From assembly GCA_037074765.1 (NCBI GenBank), contig JBAMDO010000021.1, forward strand, positions 1 to 64,000: a stretch of 64,000 bases of DNA, read 5' to 3'. Positions within the stretch are counted from its first letter, which is position 1; the number at the start of each line of letters is the position of its first letter. Below, piece by piece: positions 50,806-62,911 of this stretch. The notes below the pieces were generated by a model. The model was not told where the DNA came from, did no database searches, and worked only from the letters and a program-made list of their open reading frames with translations. A program made the translations under genes and the position numbers. The DNA comes from Mansonella perstans. Lineage: Eukaryota; Nematoda; Chromadorea; Rhabditida; Onchocercidae.

Positions 50806-53801
50806 TCAATCATCGACTTGTTCATCACCAGTAACTTCTTTCTGTTTTCTTATTAATTTCTCCTTTTCCTCCTTCAAAGATTCCTCCAATTTGGCTTTCT
50901 TTTCGTTCAGAGTTTTTAAACGATGTATAACTCGTCGTTCATTTTTTATTTGCATCTTTTTTTTCAATTTCCTGAAAAATGATGGAATTCGTTATCACCT
51001 TAGTTGTGGTGCATATTCAGTTCATGATCTGAATTTATCTACTTCAAATAAGAAAACAACTCCATATTAGAAACTATTTTTATAACTATTTGCACAGTGG
51101 AGTAAAAAATAACTTCTTTTTCGGCAATTCTTTTCTTAACCGAATCAGTTCCTCGGGAGACTTAGTAATGTAGGCATGATAAAGAACTTCGCCCTCATCA
51201 ATGCCTTCTTCGATCTTCACTAATTGCAGTGTCAACCGAGGTCCAAGCTCATAAAGTCTGAAAGTATTTCAATTAAAATCACTGCACATGTGTTTCAATG
51301 TTAGACAAACTAATGGTTGCTGTAAGAACCGAAACAAACGAAGAGATTATTAAATAACGGAAAATTTACCTTATATTTGTTTTCTGTCCTTCTAAGCATC
51401 CTCGTGTTGTTAGATCTTGCGGTAGCTTCACCTCCTCCTGTTCAAATTCATACTCACTCTCGCTCATCTGACCTGGGCTAAAAACAGCGATTCAAAATTT
51501 TTAGCAAATCACTTGAATTTGAAATAAAATTTCCCTTCAAAAACACACTTTAGAAAGTAATCTTCGATATCCTTGTATTTCGATAAATCTGGAATCTTGC
51601 TCTGAATCAACTTTTTGGCTGATTTGCTTAATCCTGCAGGAACTGCTTTGATTGCACTAAAAAAAAAACTTGCAAAGGATAAAAAAAATTAGGGAAAAAA
51701 GACTTGAACAAAATGAGTTGTTAAAGAAATAAAACATACTAATGCCTCAGCTGGATGGTTTTATCATCGACGTTGTAGTTGATCAGTAAACAGCGTCGAA
51801 CAGTAGACAAGTCCACCTACACAAAACAGAAACATATATTTATTTTAAACACTTAGTTTGAATAACTTGAACATGAAACTCTACAATTATTACGATCGCA
51901 ATTTCGGAACTTCATTTAACGATAAAATCTTTACACGACATCCTCACCGAAGTGGTTTAAGCTAATTTGTTATGAGGAGAAATTCATTGCTCTAAAAAAT
52001 TTCAAGGGCTTTAAGCAATTCACAAGAAATTTAAAGCTACACGGACCGTATCAACATTTAGTGTGGGGAACATGTTTTGAAATATCGATTGTACAAGTCG
52101 CAAATGTTGACCGCGATTCGAGTTAAAACCATTCATTATAACAAGTGGAGCAGTAGTAAATAATCGTTGGAAATGCATTTTGCGTTTTGATGCCGAAATA
52201 ATATGCTTTGTTAATGTATATTCTTTCACTGCAACAGTGTTCATGTGAGCAATAAAATTTTAAAATTGCTGTCTCCATCCGTAGAGCCTCTTAATCGAAA
52301 ATGAAAAAAGACGCTAATATCAGATCTCAAATGCTGCCTGCAATCACCAGATAACCTAGAATTGCACAAATTAAGAATGTACTTTTGTCTGTATTTCTAA
52401 TATCTTTAGCTAAAAGATGTTAAGATGAATTAATCATAATACTTACTTGCGATTAAAAATTTTAAATTATGTTAAGATGTTTGTTTTACCGTCTCTTTTA
52501 GCTCATATTATTATCCTGACTGAATTCAGAGATAAAGAATTTTCCAACGGTGATGTATACATGACAATGCGCTTCAACAACAATAAAAGAACACGCATTA
52601 GGTGAATAAATACAAGCAAAAACAGTATTTGAAAAAAAAAAAAACTGATTTTGACAGTGATTAATTTTACCTCGGAAGGTCAGTGTTGGTCCCTGAGGAG
52701 ATCGAATAATTCTCAGCGTTACCCAATTTTTTCCATGAGTCAAGACCAGCAAATGTGTAACACCAAGAACAGCACCGTTCACGATAAAATCTTTCAAGTT
52801 ATTGCGTTTCTTCACCTAAATGCAGCAAAGATAAGAGATTGGAATTTCTTCATCGGCTGATTTCTAATAACTGTACATAGAAATTTTTTCATTTTTATCA
52901 CAGAATTCAAATCATTTTTTAAGTGGCTATTTTGCATGGCTATACGGCTATCTATAAGTTAATTAATCAATTAGTCTATCTAAATAAAATATTAGGTAGT
53001 GTACCATTTCCTGTTTGTTTAAAACGCTAGAAATTCTTTGAGTGGTAATCATTCTCACTGCTATTTTTTAGGCATAATAATGAAATCGTTATAGTGAATT
53101 CCAAAATAGCATTTCCATTTGCAAATAAAAGAAATTTTCATTAAAAAAATCAAAAGAAAAAGCCAAACTTTGAGCTTTGAAGCAGTGAAAGGTTCCATAA
53201 TGGCACGCATATCACGTTCCAGAGAGCGCACAAACAGCCCAACTTTTCCTCGATGAATAACGATAGAGTGAGGTTCTTTCAACAGTTTCTGTTCTGCCTC
53301 TTCACTTGACTTTAGTTTCATCATTTTCTCTTCATGCCTTTCAAAATTACCAGCACTCTAAAAATTTAAATAAATTAAAATACTTTGGCATGAATCTGAG
53401 AGCTAACTAAACTTTTCCAAAAACATAATTCTCAACTGCTCCTTCAGCAAATATCGAACATTTTAGTTGTGAAATCATTGGAAATGACTTAATTCTATTT
53501 GTAGTATCATTACAAACAAGCATAATTGAAAACGCATAGGTGAAAGGTCAATATGAAAGAAGAGCTCCATGCACAAAATAGGAAGTACACTAAAGGTTTA
53601 TTATACTTTTAGAATCTTACTATTCCTCACTGAATACAGTATTCATAGAATATTCGTAATCAATGCAAATAAATATGAAATTGATCTTACGGAGTTTTTC
53701 TTCGCTTGTCTTGAAAATGGACCTTTTTGCTTACCGTACTGACCAGCATTACTGCCACTTCGTTTTCTCTTCATTGTTTCCAAATCTTTCAATAGAGACA
53801 T
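50806..53801 (-). CDS. lpd-6: Brix-domain ribosome biogenesis factor, PPAN/SSF1 family (LPD-6 orthologue)
   Basis: Nine exons join in frame to 409 residues: 53801-53691, 53357-53169, 52815-52671, 52228-52047, 51816-51740, 51656-51549, 51477-51370, 51257-51114, 50971-50806. The N-terminus is basic. The Brix domain (about 60-310) is clear: 'PHSIVIHRGKVG', 'RDMRAIMEPFTASKLKV', the sigma-70-like motif 'GPTLTF', 'FQNMFPTLNVDTVDLSTVRR' and 'RLYELGPRLTLQLVKIEEG'. The C-terminal 60 residues are a lysine/glutamate-rich helix, probably coiled coil. PPAN/Ssf1 proteins act in the nucleolus in 27S pre-rRNA processing and large-subunit assembly (family knowledge). The ATG at 53801 follows a possible acceptor 'atatttcag' (53852-53860) and a 50-nt leader. 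It is divergent from nduf-7, with about 1 kb between. Confidence 0.93.
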
Positions 53802-53851
53802 TTTTATTGATAAGGAATTAAATGACTAAACTCCATAAACTATTGATTGCC

Positions 53852-54854
53852 CTGAAATATTCCACATACTACCAAACCCCTTTGACAATAAATGAACTCA
53901 TTGCGCTCTCAAGTGTGACTTACCTCACCAGTATTTCACGGCTGGCCGCGGAATTTTATGATGCTTAAACATTTTCCCCTGTACGGTTTGTAAGGTTTGC
54001 TGATTGTTAGTTCGGGATATTTGTATATATATATGTATGTGCTTTGTGTATATTATAGTAACATTGACAGGCATACACAACAAAAGATTTAGCTATGATC
54101 TTAGATAGTTAGTAGGTACTTGGACAAAGATTTTTTACTAATTTTGGCCCATTAATTCTCCTTGATACAATTTCAGCCTAATATTTATCCTAGAATTCAT
54201 CGAGTGAATTTATTCATAAATACCGCGTTATTAAAGAAAGCAAATTCTGTAGCAAAATAGCATACAAACTATTAACCAAACTTTTTATCAATTATTGGTA
54301 GTTTTCAAATTTTCCGACTTTAATAAGTGATTATTTAGTTCATCCAAAAAAACAATCCGAAAAAACTTTGATTTATTAAAAATGATTGCTGATAAAGCTT
54401 ACGGATACTTTCTTCTTGCTATACTCACTGAATTAAGGCAACAATCTTTCACTGTTTTTTGGAATCAAATCTTAGCTCAGTGCCTAGGAAATAACATTTG
54501 AAGACTGGGGCCTATAAAATGGGTGTAATGCTTTTTATTCAGACACAGACTGGAAACTCCTTGCTCTGTCTAAACACTCTGTAGACAATTAGAGAGAGAA
54601 GTTTGAAGGATAGTACGGAGAAGGAGGAGAGCTAGATATGTTGTAGACAGTCTGTGATGGGCCGCGTTTTAGTACTTTGTTAATTTATCAAAACTAATCT
54701 CCTTTATCTCTTCTGATTGTGCGACTTTGCAATTCCTGAGACTTCCTGAGACCCCGACTTTGCATTGTCTGAGATTTAAAGATTTTCCTAAAATCTAGAA
54801 CGAACTTTACTCTTTGTATCTGTTATTTTTTTAAATTTTTATCCGTTTTTTCAG
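53852..54854. other. Divergent promoter region between lpd-6 and nduf-7
   Basis: About 1 kb separates the leaders of the two housekeeping genes. It contains a small duplicated motif ('gactttgca(a)tt...ctgaga', about 54728-54775) and short inverted 'cagactg/cagtctg' pieces near 54548 and 54648. No exon seen. The pair may share a bidirectional promoter. Confidence 0.45.
54847..54854 (+). promoter_or_regulatory. Putative trans-splice acceptor before nduf-7
   Basis: 'ttttttcag' lies 20 nt before the ATG at 54875 with no upstream exon in sight, as in spliced-leader genes. Confidence 0.5.
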
Positions 54855-54874
54855 ATACGACAACAACAATACAA

Positions 54875-55910
54875 ATGGCCAATTGCATCGGGATGTTTGC
54901 AAATTTACGGAGAGTAATTGTAGCACAGACTTACCAGAATCGATGGGAATCGAGCAAGGCAATAGGACCAACTAGTCCGATGGCACCAGCTGAGAAAGGG
55001 ACCAGACCAAAAGTTATTTTTGATTATTATGTTGAGCTATCAAGTAATCTAATGTAACAATTTATTTTTGCATTACGAGATCATTATTATCTGCAGGGAA
55101 TCTGGGGATTAATAGGCTCACCATGGCCAGGTCCTTTACCAAAAGGCGAATTTGCTGTAACACGTTTGGATGATCTTAATAATATGATTCATCGATCCTC
55201 TCTTTGGCCGATGACTTTTGGATTAGCCTGTTGTGCTGTTGAAATGATGCATTTTGCTGCTCCGCGTTATGATATGGATCGCTTTGGTGTCGTTTTTCGT
55301 GCATCTCCAAGACAGGTTCGTCATTTCACATAGAGTATTCCATTCTAGGAAATTCGTTTGCGAAATAGTTTTTTTTTTTTTTTAAACATTTCAGTCAGAT
55401 ATTGTAATTATTGATGAAACAATAATTAAGAAAAATAAAGAGCTTGAGCATTTTGACATATTTGATTTATAACTAACTGATTTGTGGAAATTATCATATT
55501 CTTTGCATATTTCTTAAGTTTTAAGTTTTATATGGATTACACAAAGATTTCAAGCAGATCTAAATGTTGTAATTTAAAAAAACCATTTATTCTTTGAAAA
55601 AATACTTTTTTTCCAGTCAGACGTTATGATTGTCGCCGGAACAGTAACTAATAAAATGGCTCCAGCAGTTCGACGCGTTTATGACCAAATGCCTGAGCCA
55701 AAATGGGTAATCAGTATGGGCTCATGTGCAAATGGTGGTGGTTATTATCATTATTCATATTCAGTACTGAAAGGTGTTGATCGTATTATTCCTGTGGACA
55801 TCTATGTTCCTGGATGTCCACCGTCAGCAGAAGCATTGTTATACGGTGTGTTGCAGTTGCAAAAGAAAATTAAGCGGAAACGAGAAGGTTTAATGTGGCA
55901 CAGAAGATAG
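54875..55910 (+). CDS. nduf-7: NADH:ubiquinone oxidoreductase core subunit NDUFS7 (PSST, complex I)
   Basis: Three exons, 54875-55012, 55097-55315 and 55617-55910, give 216 residues. The first 45 or so are basic and hydroxylated, as expected for a mitochondrial targeting peptide. The core is strongly conserved: '[20 protein letters not shown]', '[19 protein letters not shown]', '[20 protein letters not shown]', '[18 protein letters not shown]'. The four ligands of iron-sulphur cluster N2 are present: C91, C92, C156 and C186. N2 passes electrons to ubiquinone in the complex I matrix arm. The protein ends '[14 protein letters not shown]'. AATAAA at 56388-56393 is a plausible poly(A) signal. Confidence 0.96.
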
Positions 55911-55927
55911 TTTCTGTATATTAAGCT

Positions 55928-56213
55928 TCTTGGATTTCTCTTTTCAGCAGTTGAAATCTTCGAAGATCCAGACTTTGTAGATAAATTCAATCATTGTGTT
56001 AATGTGTTAATGCTGAATAGAGTCCGTTTTTCGATCTATCGATTACTCCTGATAACTTTTAATCACATTCACTTTTTTGAACAAAATCAGATGTTTGAAC
56101 TTGTTTCATATGATAGGCTTGTTTCCAGCGAAGACTATTCAGTTATTTTTTGAATTCTTGGATTTCTCTTTTCAGCAGTTGAAATCTTCGAATATGCAGA
56201 CTTTGTAGATAAA
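55928..56213 (+). repeat. Duplicated 57-bp block in the nduf-7 3' region
   Basis: 55928-55984 and 56156-56213 are nearly identical: both start 'tcttggatttctcttttcag', continue 'cagttgaaatcttcgaa' and end 'agactttgtagataaa'. Each contains a good-looking splice acceptor 'ctcttttcag'. They lie between the nduf-7 stop and its poly(A) signal. Confidence 0.85.
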
Positions 56214-56393
56214 AATATAAACAGTATCATACTTCTATGCAAGAATTTTGCAGTTTTATTTTCAATATCTGTATTTGTATTCATGTTTGTTGTTTTTTAT
56301 TTTTAGGCATTATCCGGGTTTGGCTGATATAGCACTCTGTTAAAATTGGTTAACACATGTTCGTTTTAATTCTGTAGCATAGATGTAAATAAA

Positions 56394-57405
56394 GCATTAA
56401 CAAAAACTTTTGTTTATTTGATATAAAGAAAAGGTCATTGACCTGTCGACTTGAATGTCCGCAATAACTGCATTCGATTCACCTGTGTGGAATTGTTACG
56501 AAGGCTAGGATGTTAGGATGTTGCGAAGGTTAACAAATACTTCGTGACGCTTACCGTTTCCTCAGCCAAGATGATCGTTTCTTCGCTTTTACTTTGTCTT
56601 GTTTTGAATTTTTTCTATAAATTTTTAAGTGTTACATGATGACCGGATAATCGCTGTACATGTGTTGTGAAACGGGGTGGATTCAGTACTATCACTGAAA
56701 TTAATTGTACGAGTGAAAAAGACCAATTGTGTTAGAACTAATTATAATTTTGCAGAATCTCTTACATTTGTAGTTTCTGGATTATGTGAAGCAAGACTTT
56801 TATTTCTTTTTACTTTTTTCTACTACTATGATCTTATCATATCATGTCCTCCTTCCTCTCTGAGTAATTGTTTTCTTCTTATTGGTTCCATTACTTATTT
56901 ATTGGAATAACAAGCCTGATTTCCTGAATTAAAATGAAATTTAAAAGATTTTGAAGTCTTTTTGTGGGAAGAATTGAACATTCATTTGCATATTCAGTAA
57001 TAATAATTGTACAATAACAATAGTGAAAAGAAGCACAATGAATTTCTAAAATATGCTACTTCAAAATTAGCATTATGTAACTGAAATTTACAGAATTCCA
57101 AAATGTTCTTATAACTGTCGATTTATTTCTGGGAGAAATATTTCCTGTTTTATTGTTCCGTACAATCTATCGCTCTGGTCATTACGCTTATTATTTAATC
57201 TCATTGATTAAGTGAAGAGTGAATTTAGTTGGGAGGCATGTATTAGTAGTCTTGAAGCGACTTAATTCTATTGATTTAATTCGGCTTCTATAAATAATGT
57301 TTAATAATTTCGTATAATGTTTAATAAAATTAATTGATGAGGAAGATGAGGTGGGATGAAAATTGTTTTGTGAATTGTGAGAAGCGTTTTTGATGTTTTT
57401 TCCAG
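56394..57405. other. Intergenic region nduf-7 to gei-17
   Basis: About 1 kb. The frames at 56677-56910 (plus) and 57191-57430 (minus) have no domain, start context or splice support. The end carries 'gttttttccag' (57395-57405), a putative trans-splice acceptor 35 nt before the gei-17 ATG. Confidence 0.55.
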
Positions 57406-57440
57406 CTTTGTAGAACCTTGTAGTCAGCAATCAATGGATT

Positions 57441-60400
57441 ATGGCTGCAGCCAACAGAGCTGAATTAGAAGCATTGGAAGTAAGTTTTTGATAAACTTTT
57501 TCTCACACTTATTTTTAAAGAGTTGAAATTGTCAACTTTAGAACATACGGATAGATTAAATGGCATGATTTGTTAATGTGTGTTTGACATACCTGTGTTA
57601 GGAAAAGAAAGCTAGAAAGTGAGTGATTAAACAAAAAATAATGCAAAGCTCATTAGATGTTATCGATTTTGAATCTACTACAGTTATTAAGTGGTTGTTT
57701 TTTTTGTCTAAGAAAATGTTGCTAAATTTTCAACTCTCATATTTCGGTATTCGATGTGAGCGACGAAGAGAAAAAGATGGACTGCAAGTAATTGACAGGT
57801 GAAGGTGTGACCATATGACATCGACTGCATATAGCGATGTGTGTTTCATCCTTTATTCAAGCTGCTTTGTGTTATCTGTCTGACAAAATGAAGGTGTCCA
57901 TTTAGAGATCATGATCGACAACATATACTTTGTTTTGTGTATTATGACCAGCTAATGAGACACTCTGGGCAAGTAACCTGGTTGAGATTTGCAGATCAAA
58001 TTTTGGATTACAAATTGTATAGCTTAAATTTGTTAAATTATTTTCCGAAAAATTCAATTCTTCAAGATTCATTTAATTTGGAATACAAAATTAGAAAAAT
58101 CAATTGCATACATCTCAACTGCGAAACGAAATATTAAATATTGTGAGCGGTTCTAAAGTTTTCATACTTCTACGCGCAGTTTCAATTCCGCCATCATTGT
58201 AAAAATAGATCTTATCTGCTGCTGCAGAATCCTTGTTATCCATCATGGTTGATCTTCACCCACAAGTAACAGCAGCACTACTGCATTGCTCTATTAAAGT
58301 GCATCATTGGTTGTATTTTTTGCCTAATCTTTTAAATTCATTTTAATTAATTCAGTTTGTTTGGTCATGATGTGAAACATTTTCAAGTTTTGATAATGAA
58401 GGAAATAATGGAAATCAATGGTTATTCTATATGTTATGTGAATTGAATTAGAAGATTTTTTCCTTTCAGTAATTTTAATTATCAAATATCATCTTAATGC
58501 TAGAGTATCACCCACTATACAAATTAAATTACAAAGAGCATCAGAAGTAGTTGTACTTAATAATATGCTATTCCAATATTACAAAGCATTGTTCGTTTGT
58601 AAAAAGATTGAAATCTTAATAATTTGTTAATTAATATGTTTGTAAAAAAAAAATTGTGACTGCAATACTATTCATAGTTTTAAGCAAAAATCTTATCATT
58701 GTAGTACTGTTTCAGGAATACCGATCACCGGAATTTTTTAGTTCTACGAATCTATCGTTAAGAATTTTATTTCTTTGGTAATCTTGTTTTTTGATATAGT
58801 TCTCCATTATCCCAGAAAAAAACTTCAGTAAATTTTTTTTCAGGCATCATTACAGCAATTCCGTGTGAACGAACTTCATATTCTATTGTCGTCATTCAAG
58901 TGTCCGAAATTAGGGAAGAAGACGGAACTTGTACAACGGTAAGTTTCATTCTATAAAAATTTTTTATTCCTATAAGAGTTCATTAGGAGGTCTTCATCGT
59001 GGTGGCGAAGCAAAAATGGATCATTTGATAAAACAGAGCATTTCAGGTGCATTAATTTGCTACAGAACGCTCGTAATCAGGCTGCAGTAATACAGAAGAT
59101 TCGCGAAATTAGTTCCAGTCGACGCTATAGTACACCAAGTGCACCTTCAGTACCCATGTATAATCATGTGGATGGTAACGGTGTCATGAATGGTTACGAT
59201 TCTGTAATGACATTATCGTCGGCATTAATGCAACAACAGTATATCAGTGCGCACAATCCATTTTCATCACAAATGGCGCAGACTAGAAATCTGCAGATTG
59301 TTGATTTGCCATTTTATGATAAAGTTCGTTTATATTTTAATTTAATTGAAATTTTTACAGAGTTTCCACCATCAAGTTAGCAGTAATATGATTTTGTTTG
59401 ACATTATTTTCAAAATCACTATTTCCTGCAGCAACAGACATTATTGGAACTTTCTGAATTGCCAGCGAATATATCGGGTATTCGATCTACATCTCGTTTG
59501 GCTTTTACATTTGCTATTCCACCGAACATTATGCCACATATTGTTTATAGGTTAGTTCAGGATTCTTATTTCAGGATGCGGAAAAATTTTTTTAGAATCT
59601 TTGCTTTTGCATTTATTTTATTAAGTGCTGTTTTTTTTAAAATTTTTTTTTTAAAAAAATGCACATTTCAGAAACGAATCTGCAGTGTTACCACGTATTG
59701 AGTTACAGCTTCGTTTTTTTTTGTCGGACTATTCCGCTGAGCAACACGATGATTTTCCACCTAATTGTAATGTGAAGATAGACGATGTTCCAGTCACTCT
59801 TCCGGTAAATCTGCAATCTGAAATACCCGGCCACTTTTTCAAGAAACTATAACATGAATGTGATTATTTTTCAAAGGGAAATAATCAAAATTGATTCATC
59901 ATTCATTTTTATGTTTGATACAGTAATACATTATTTTTCAAATGCAGAATATTATTCCAACGAACAAACCAAGTGCGGAACCGAAAAGGCCAAGTCGTCC
60001 GGTGAACATTACCCCCTACTGTCAACCACCACGAGATATCATTCGGCCGCATCGATTGGTGGTAGAATGGTCTGCAGATAAACGCGCTTGGGCAATTGGT
60101 GTTTATGTTGTGAAAAGGCTTACTTCCGACATATTACTGTAAAATTTCTGATTTACTATTTCCATTTAAAACTTTCAATTCTTTCAAAGTAGATTATATA
60201 CCAAACTCCCCGGAAGTAAATATCATTTGATTTGAATTATGTAAATTTCAGTTTTTTTCCATTCTTAGAATATACTTGATAATTTAAAGATGAAAGATTT
60301 TTAATTTTCTTCATTTGCAGTCAGCGTCTCTTAGCTAATCTGGCTACACGTCGTGCTGCCGAAGAAACAAAATGCATGATTAAAAATCGTTTATCTGGCG

Positions 60401-62460
60401 ACGATGATGCGATTCAAATAGAAACTTTGAAAATGTCTTTGTTGTGTCCAGTAAGTATTTCTGTTCTCTCAGCGACTGCTTGTTTCGGTCACATAATGAG
60501 CTTGTATATTACAGTTTGAAATGTTCATCTCAAATTTCACTTCTTCCTTCAATCGCATTTATAAAACCTCATTTCACATTCAAACATTTCACGCTTCGAT
60601 ATGCATATTGATATTGTTATTTTTTTTGTACAGCAATAATACGAAACAGTCGTCAACCAAAAAAACGGGTTTGAAAATGAAATTCATATACTCATGTTAT
60701 CGGTGGCTATATACAATTATATTGTGGGCATATACAACTTGCTTACATAAATAAACTAAACAAACGTTGAACACAACCTCATTTTGCCGTGAATTTTGGA
60801 ATATAGTCCATAACATATAATATTTTCCTAATTTTATGCTATCTGCATATTTCTTTTGTATAGTAAAAGATTCCTTTTTTTCACCGCTTATGAGCAATCG
60901 ATTATGTTTATAGATCCTCACGGTTTTTTTGCAGCTTGGAAAAACGCGAATGTTAATACCCGTCAAACCATATGACTGCACACACTTACAGTGCTTCGAT
61001 TTATCAAATTTTTTAAAAATGAATGAGAAACGACCGACTTGGAAGTGTGGTGTTTGTAGTAATGGTGCACCTTATAAGAAACTAATTATTGATGGGTATG
61101 TTGCTTTTTTATGAGATTACATGCGTTGAATTCAGAGGCAAAAAATATTTCTTTTTTCATTTAAATTACTTATATAGGCTGTAGGACTCAATTTCAACAT
61201 ATTTTGATGATAAAAAAGATGTGAGTGATATCTATCTGGCCGTAATGTAATCTACTTCATTTACACATTTTAGCATGTTAATTTTATAGGAATTTTTAAC
61301 GCTGGATTGAAACTTATGCAGATTTCAGCTATTTTGAAAGAGTTTTGAAAGATACAACCTCGAATATCACAGAAATTGAATTGTTGCATGATGGTGGTTG
61401 GCGTCCAATTAATGAGGACGATAAATCTGTTTCTGATAATGAGGAAGAAATAGGCTCTTCAAACGATTCAAAAAGTCATGCTAAAAGTGTTAAGAACAGC
61501 ATATTACAAAGTGGTAACCGAATAAAGGCAGTCACAGATGATGATGTCATAATTCTGGACAGTGACGATGATGATGTGGTATTAACCTTTAACCTTTTTT
61601 TTCTTTCCAGTTATTGGTGGTTGAGAGTCTCCCTTTTACATCTTTTGTATTATTTTCTTGTAGAGAGCTTATATTGCCTAGCTTATGCTAATAACTATTT
61701 TTTTGATTTTCAAATAAATTTAAAAAGCACTGTGTCTATTTGATGAATTAAATTTAATAAATATTCGAGTCATTATATTCCATCTGATGTTAATTTTAAT
61801 TTCACTTTTGGTGTGTGTTGTGTTTTTCCTGTCGGGATAGATGGTGGATGTTTGACTGAATGAAATAACATTTCATTTTGTTTTTAGGTTCTACAACAAT
61901 TGCCATCGCAAAATTCAGTGAGCAGAACACAAAGGCGGGATGTTCCCCCTTCAGTTGTATGCATCGACCTTGATGACAGTGATCCAGTGAGCTGCTCATC
62001 GCATACACATAAGTCATCTCATATATCCACTATATCCACCATATCTACCATATCCACCATATCCACCACTGAGTTACCATTTAGCAGTAATACAACAGCA
62101 GTGGCCGCATCTACTTCATCTGCATCAGTAACTGGCACAGTAACAGTTGGGGGTTCTGCTGCTCAGATGAATGCTACTCGTCCTGTCATGCATTATCCTC
62201 CACAACAGCCACAACAGGTACCACATTCAAATCAATCGATGCCATATTTCCCAAATCCTGCAGTACCGCTGTTACCACCACCACCTGAAACTGTAATGGT
62301 AGGTACTAGTAATGCCAGTTATTTCCATTCTTTCGAACAGCCATTTCCTTACTATCAGCAAGATTTCAATAGTCGTTTAATTGCTGAAGAACTGCGTCAA
62401 TTTATGGCTAATATTCATCGATCAACAAATGCATCCAGATTTTCTAGGTACACGTCGTAG
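57441..62460 (+). CDS. gei-17: PIAS-family SUMO E3 ligase (GEI-17 orthologue)
   Basis: Ten exons join in frame to 655 residues: 57441-57479, 58844-58938, 59047-59323, 59432-59550, 59672-59804, 59948-60138, 60321-60450, 60935-61095, 61329-61578, 61888-62460. Domains: SAP-like DNA-binding N-terminus (about 12-45, 'FRVNELHILLSSFK'), PINIT domain (about 125-285, starting 'IVDLPFYDK'), and SP-RING (about 327-382: 'CPLGKTRMLIPV', 'CTHLQCFDLSNFLKMNEKRP', 'WKCGVC', 'APYKKLIIDGYFE'). Two SUMO-interacting motifs follow: 'DVIILDSDDDD' (about 453-464) and 'VVCIDLDDSD' (about 488-497). The last exon is serine/threonine- and proline-rich, with a TIS repeat. PIAS proteins pair with UBC-9 to add SUMO to nuclear proteins. 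The ATG at 57441 (MAAANRAELEALE) was chosen because the earlier ATG at 57434 stops after nine codons. AATAAA at 62906-62911 is the likely poly(A) signal. Confidence 0.94.
62013..62070 (+). repeat. In-frame TIS-encoding repeat in gei-17 last exon
   Basis: 'atatccacc/t' units repeat five times and encode consecutive Ile-Ser-Thr triplets between the second SUMO-interacting motif and the proline-rich tail. Confidence 0.85.
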
Positions 62461-62827
62461 CTAATTCGTAGATAACTTGTTATTATGTGAATTGATTGAA
62501 TCTGTTTCGACCTGTTATGTGAATTCACTTGAAGTTTCTTTTGCAGAATATTTTTCCAAAATTTACCTCTAGAAAGAGACAGCTTCAACCTATCTATCAA
62601 TTGGTTGTTGCCAGTTCTTTTTTGTTTCGATGTTCAGAGATGCATTTCCAATATTATCATTCATATGAGCTAGATTTGTCTGACTAAATCTTTTAACACT
62701 TTTTTCCATAGTTTTGTTATAATTTGTGTTGTTTTGTCTACTTATAAGAAATTATTTTGCTGTGAATGTAATTTTATAAGGTGGGATGTATGACCCTTTC
62801 ATTTATCTGGTTTATGTTCGTAATTCT

Positions 62828-62893
62828 AATAAGAGGAATGGTTATCAGAGATTTGATTTAAGAGGAATGGTTATCAAACGAGATTTGATTTCA
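62828..62893 (+). repeat. Short tandem duplication in gei-17 3' UTR
   Basis: 'aagaggaatggttatca' followed by 'gagatttgattt' occurs twice in a row, the second copy with four extra bases. Confidence 0.85.
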
Positions 62894-62911
62894 GTAGAGT
62901 TAAGGAATAAA

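Noticed and set aside
56677..56910. Plus-strand frame between nduf-7 and gei-17
   Set aside because: No domain, low complexity, and it lies in the intergenic spacer.
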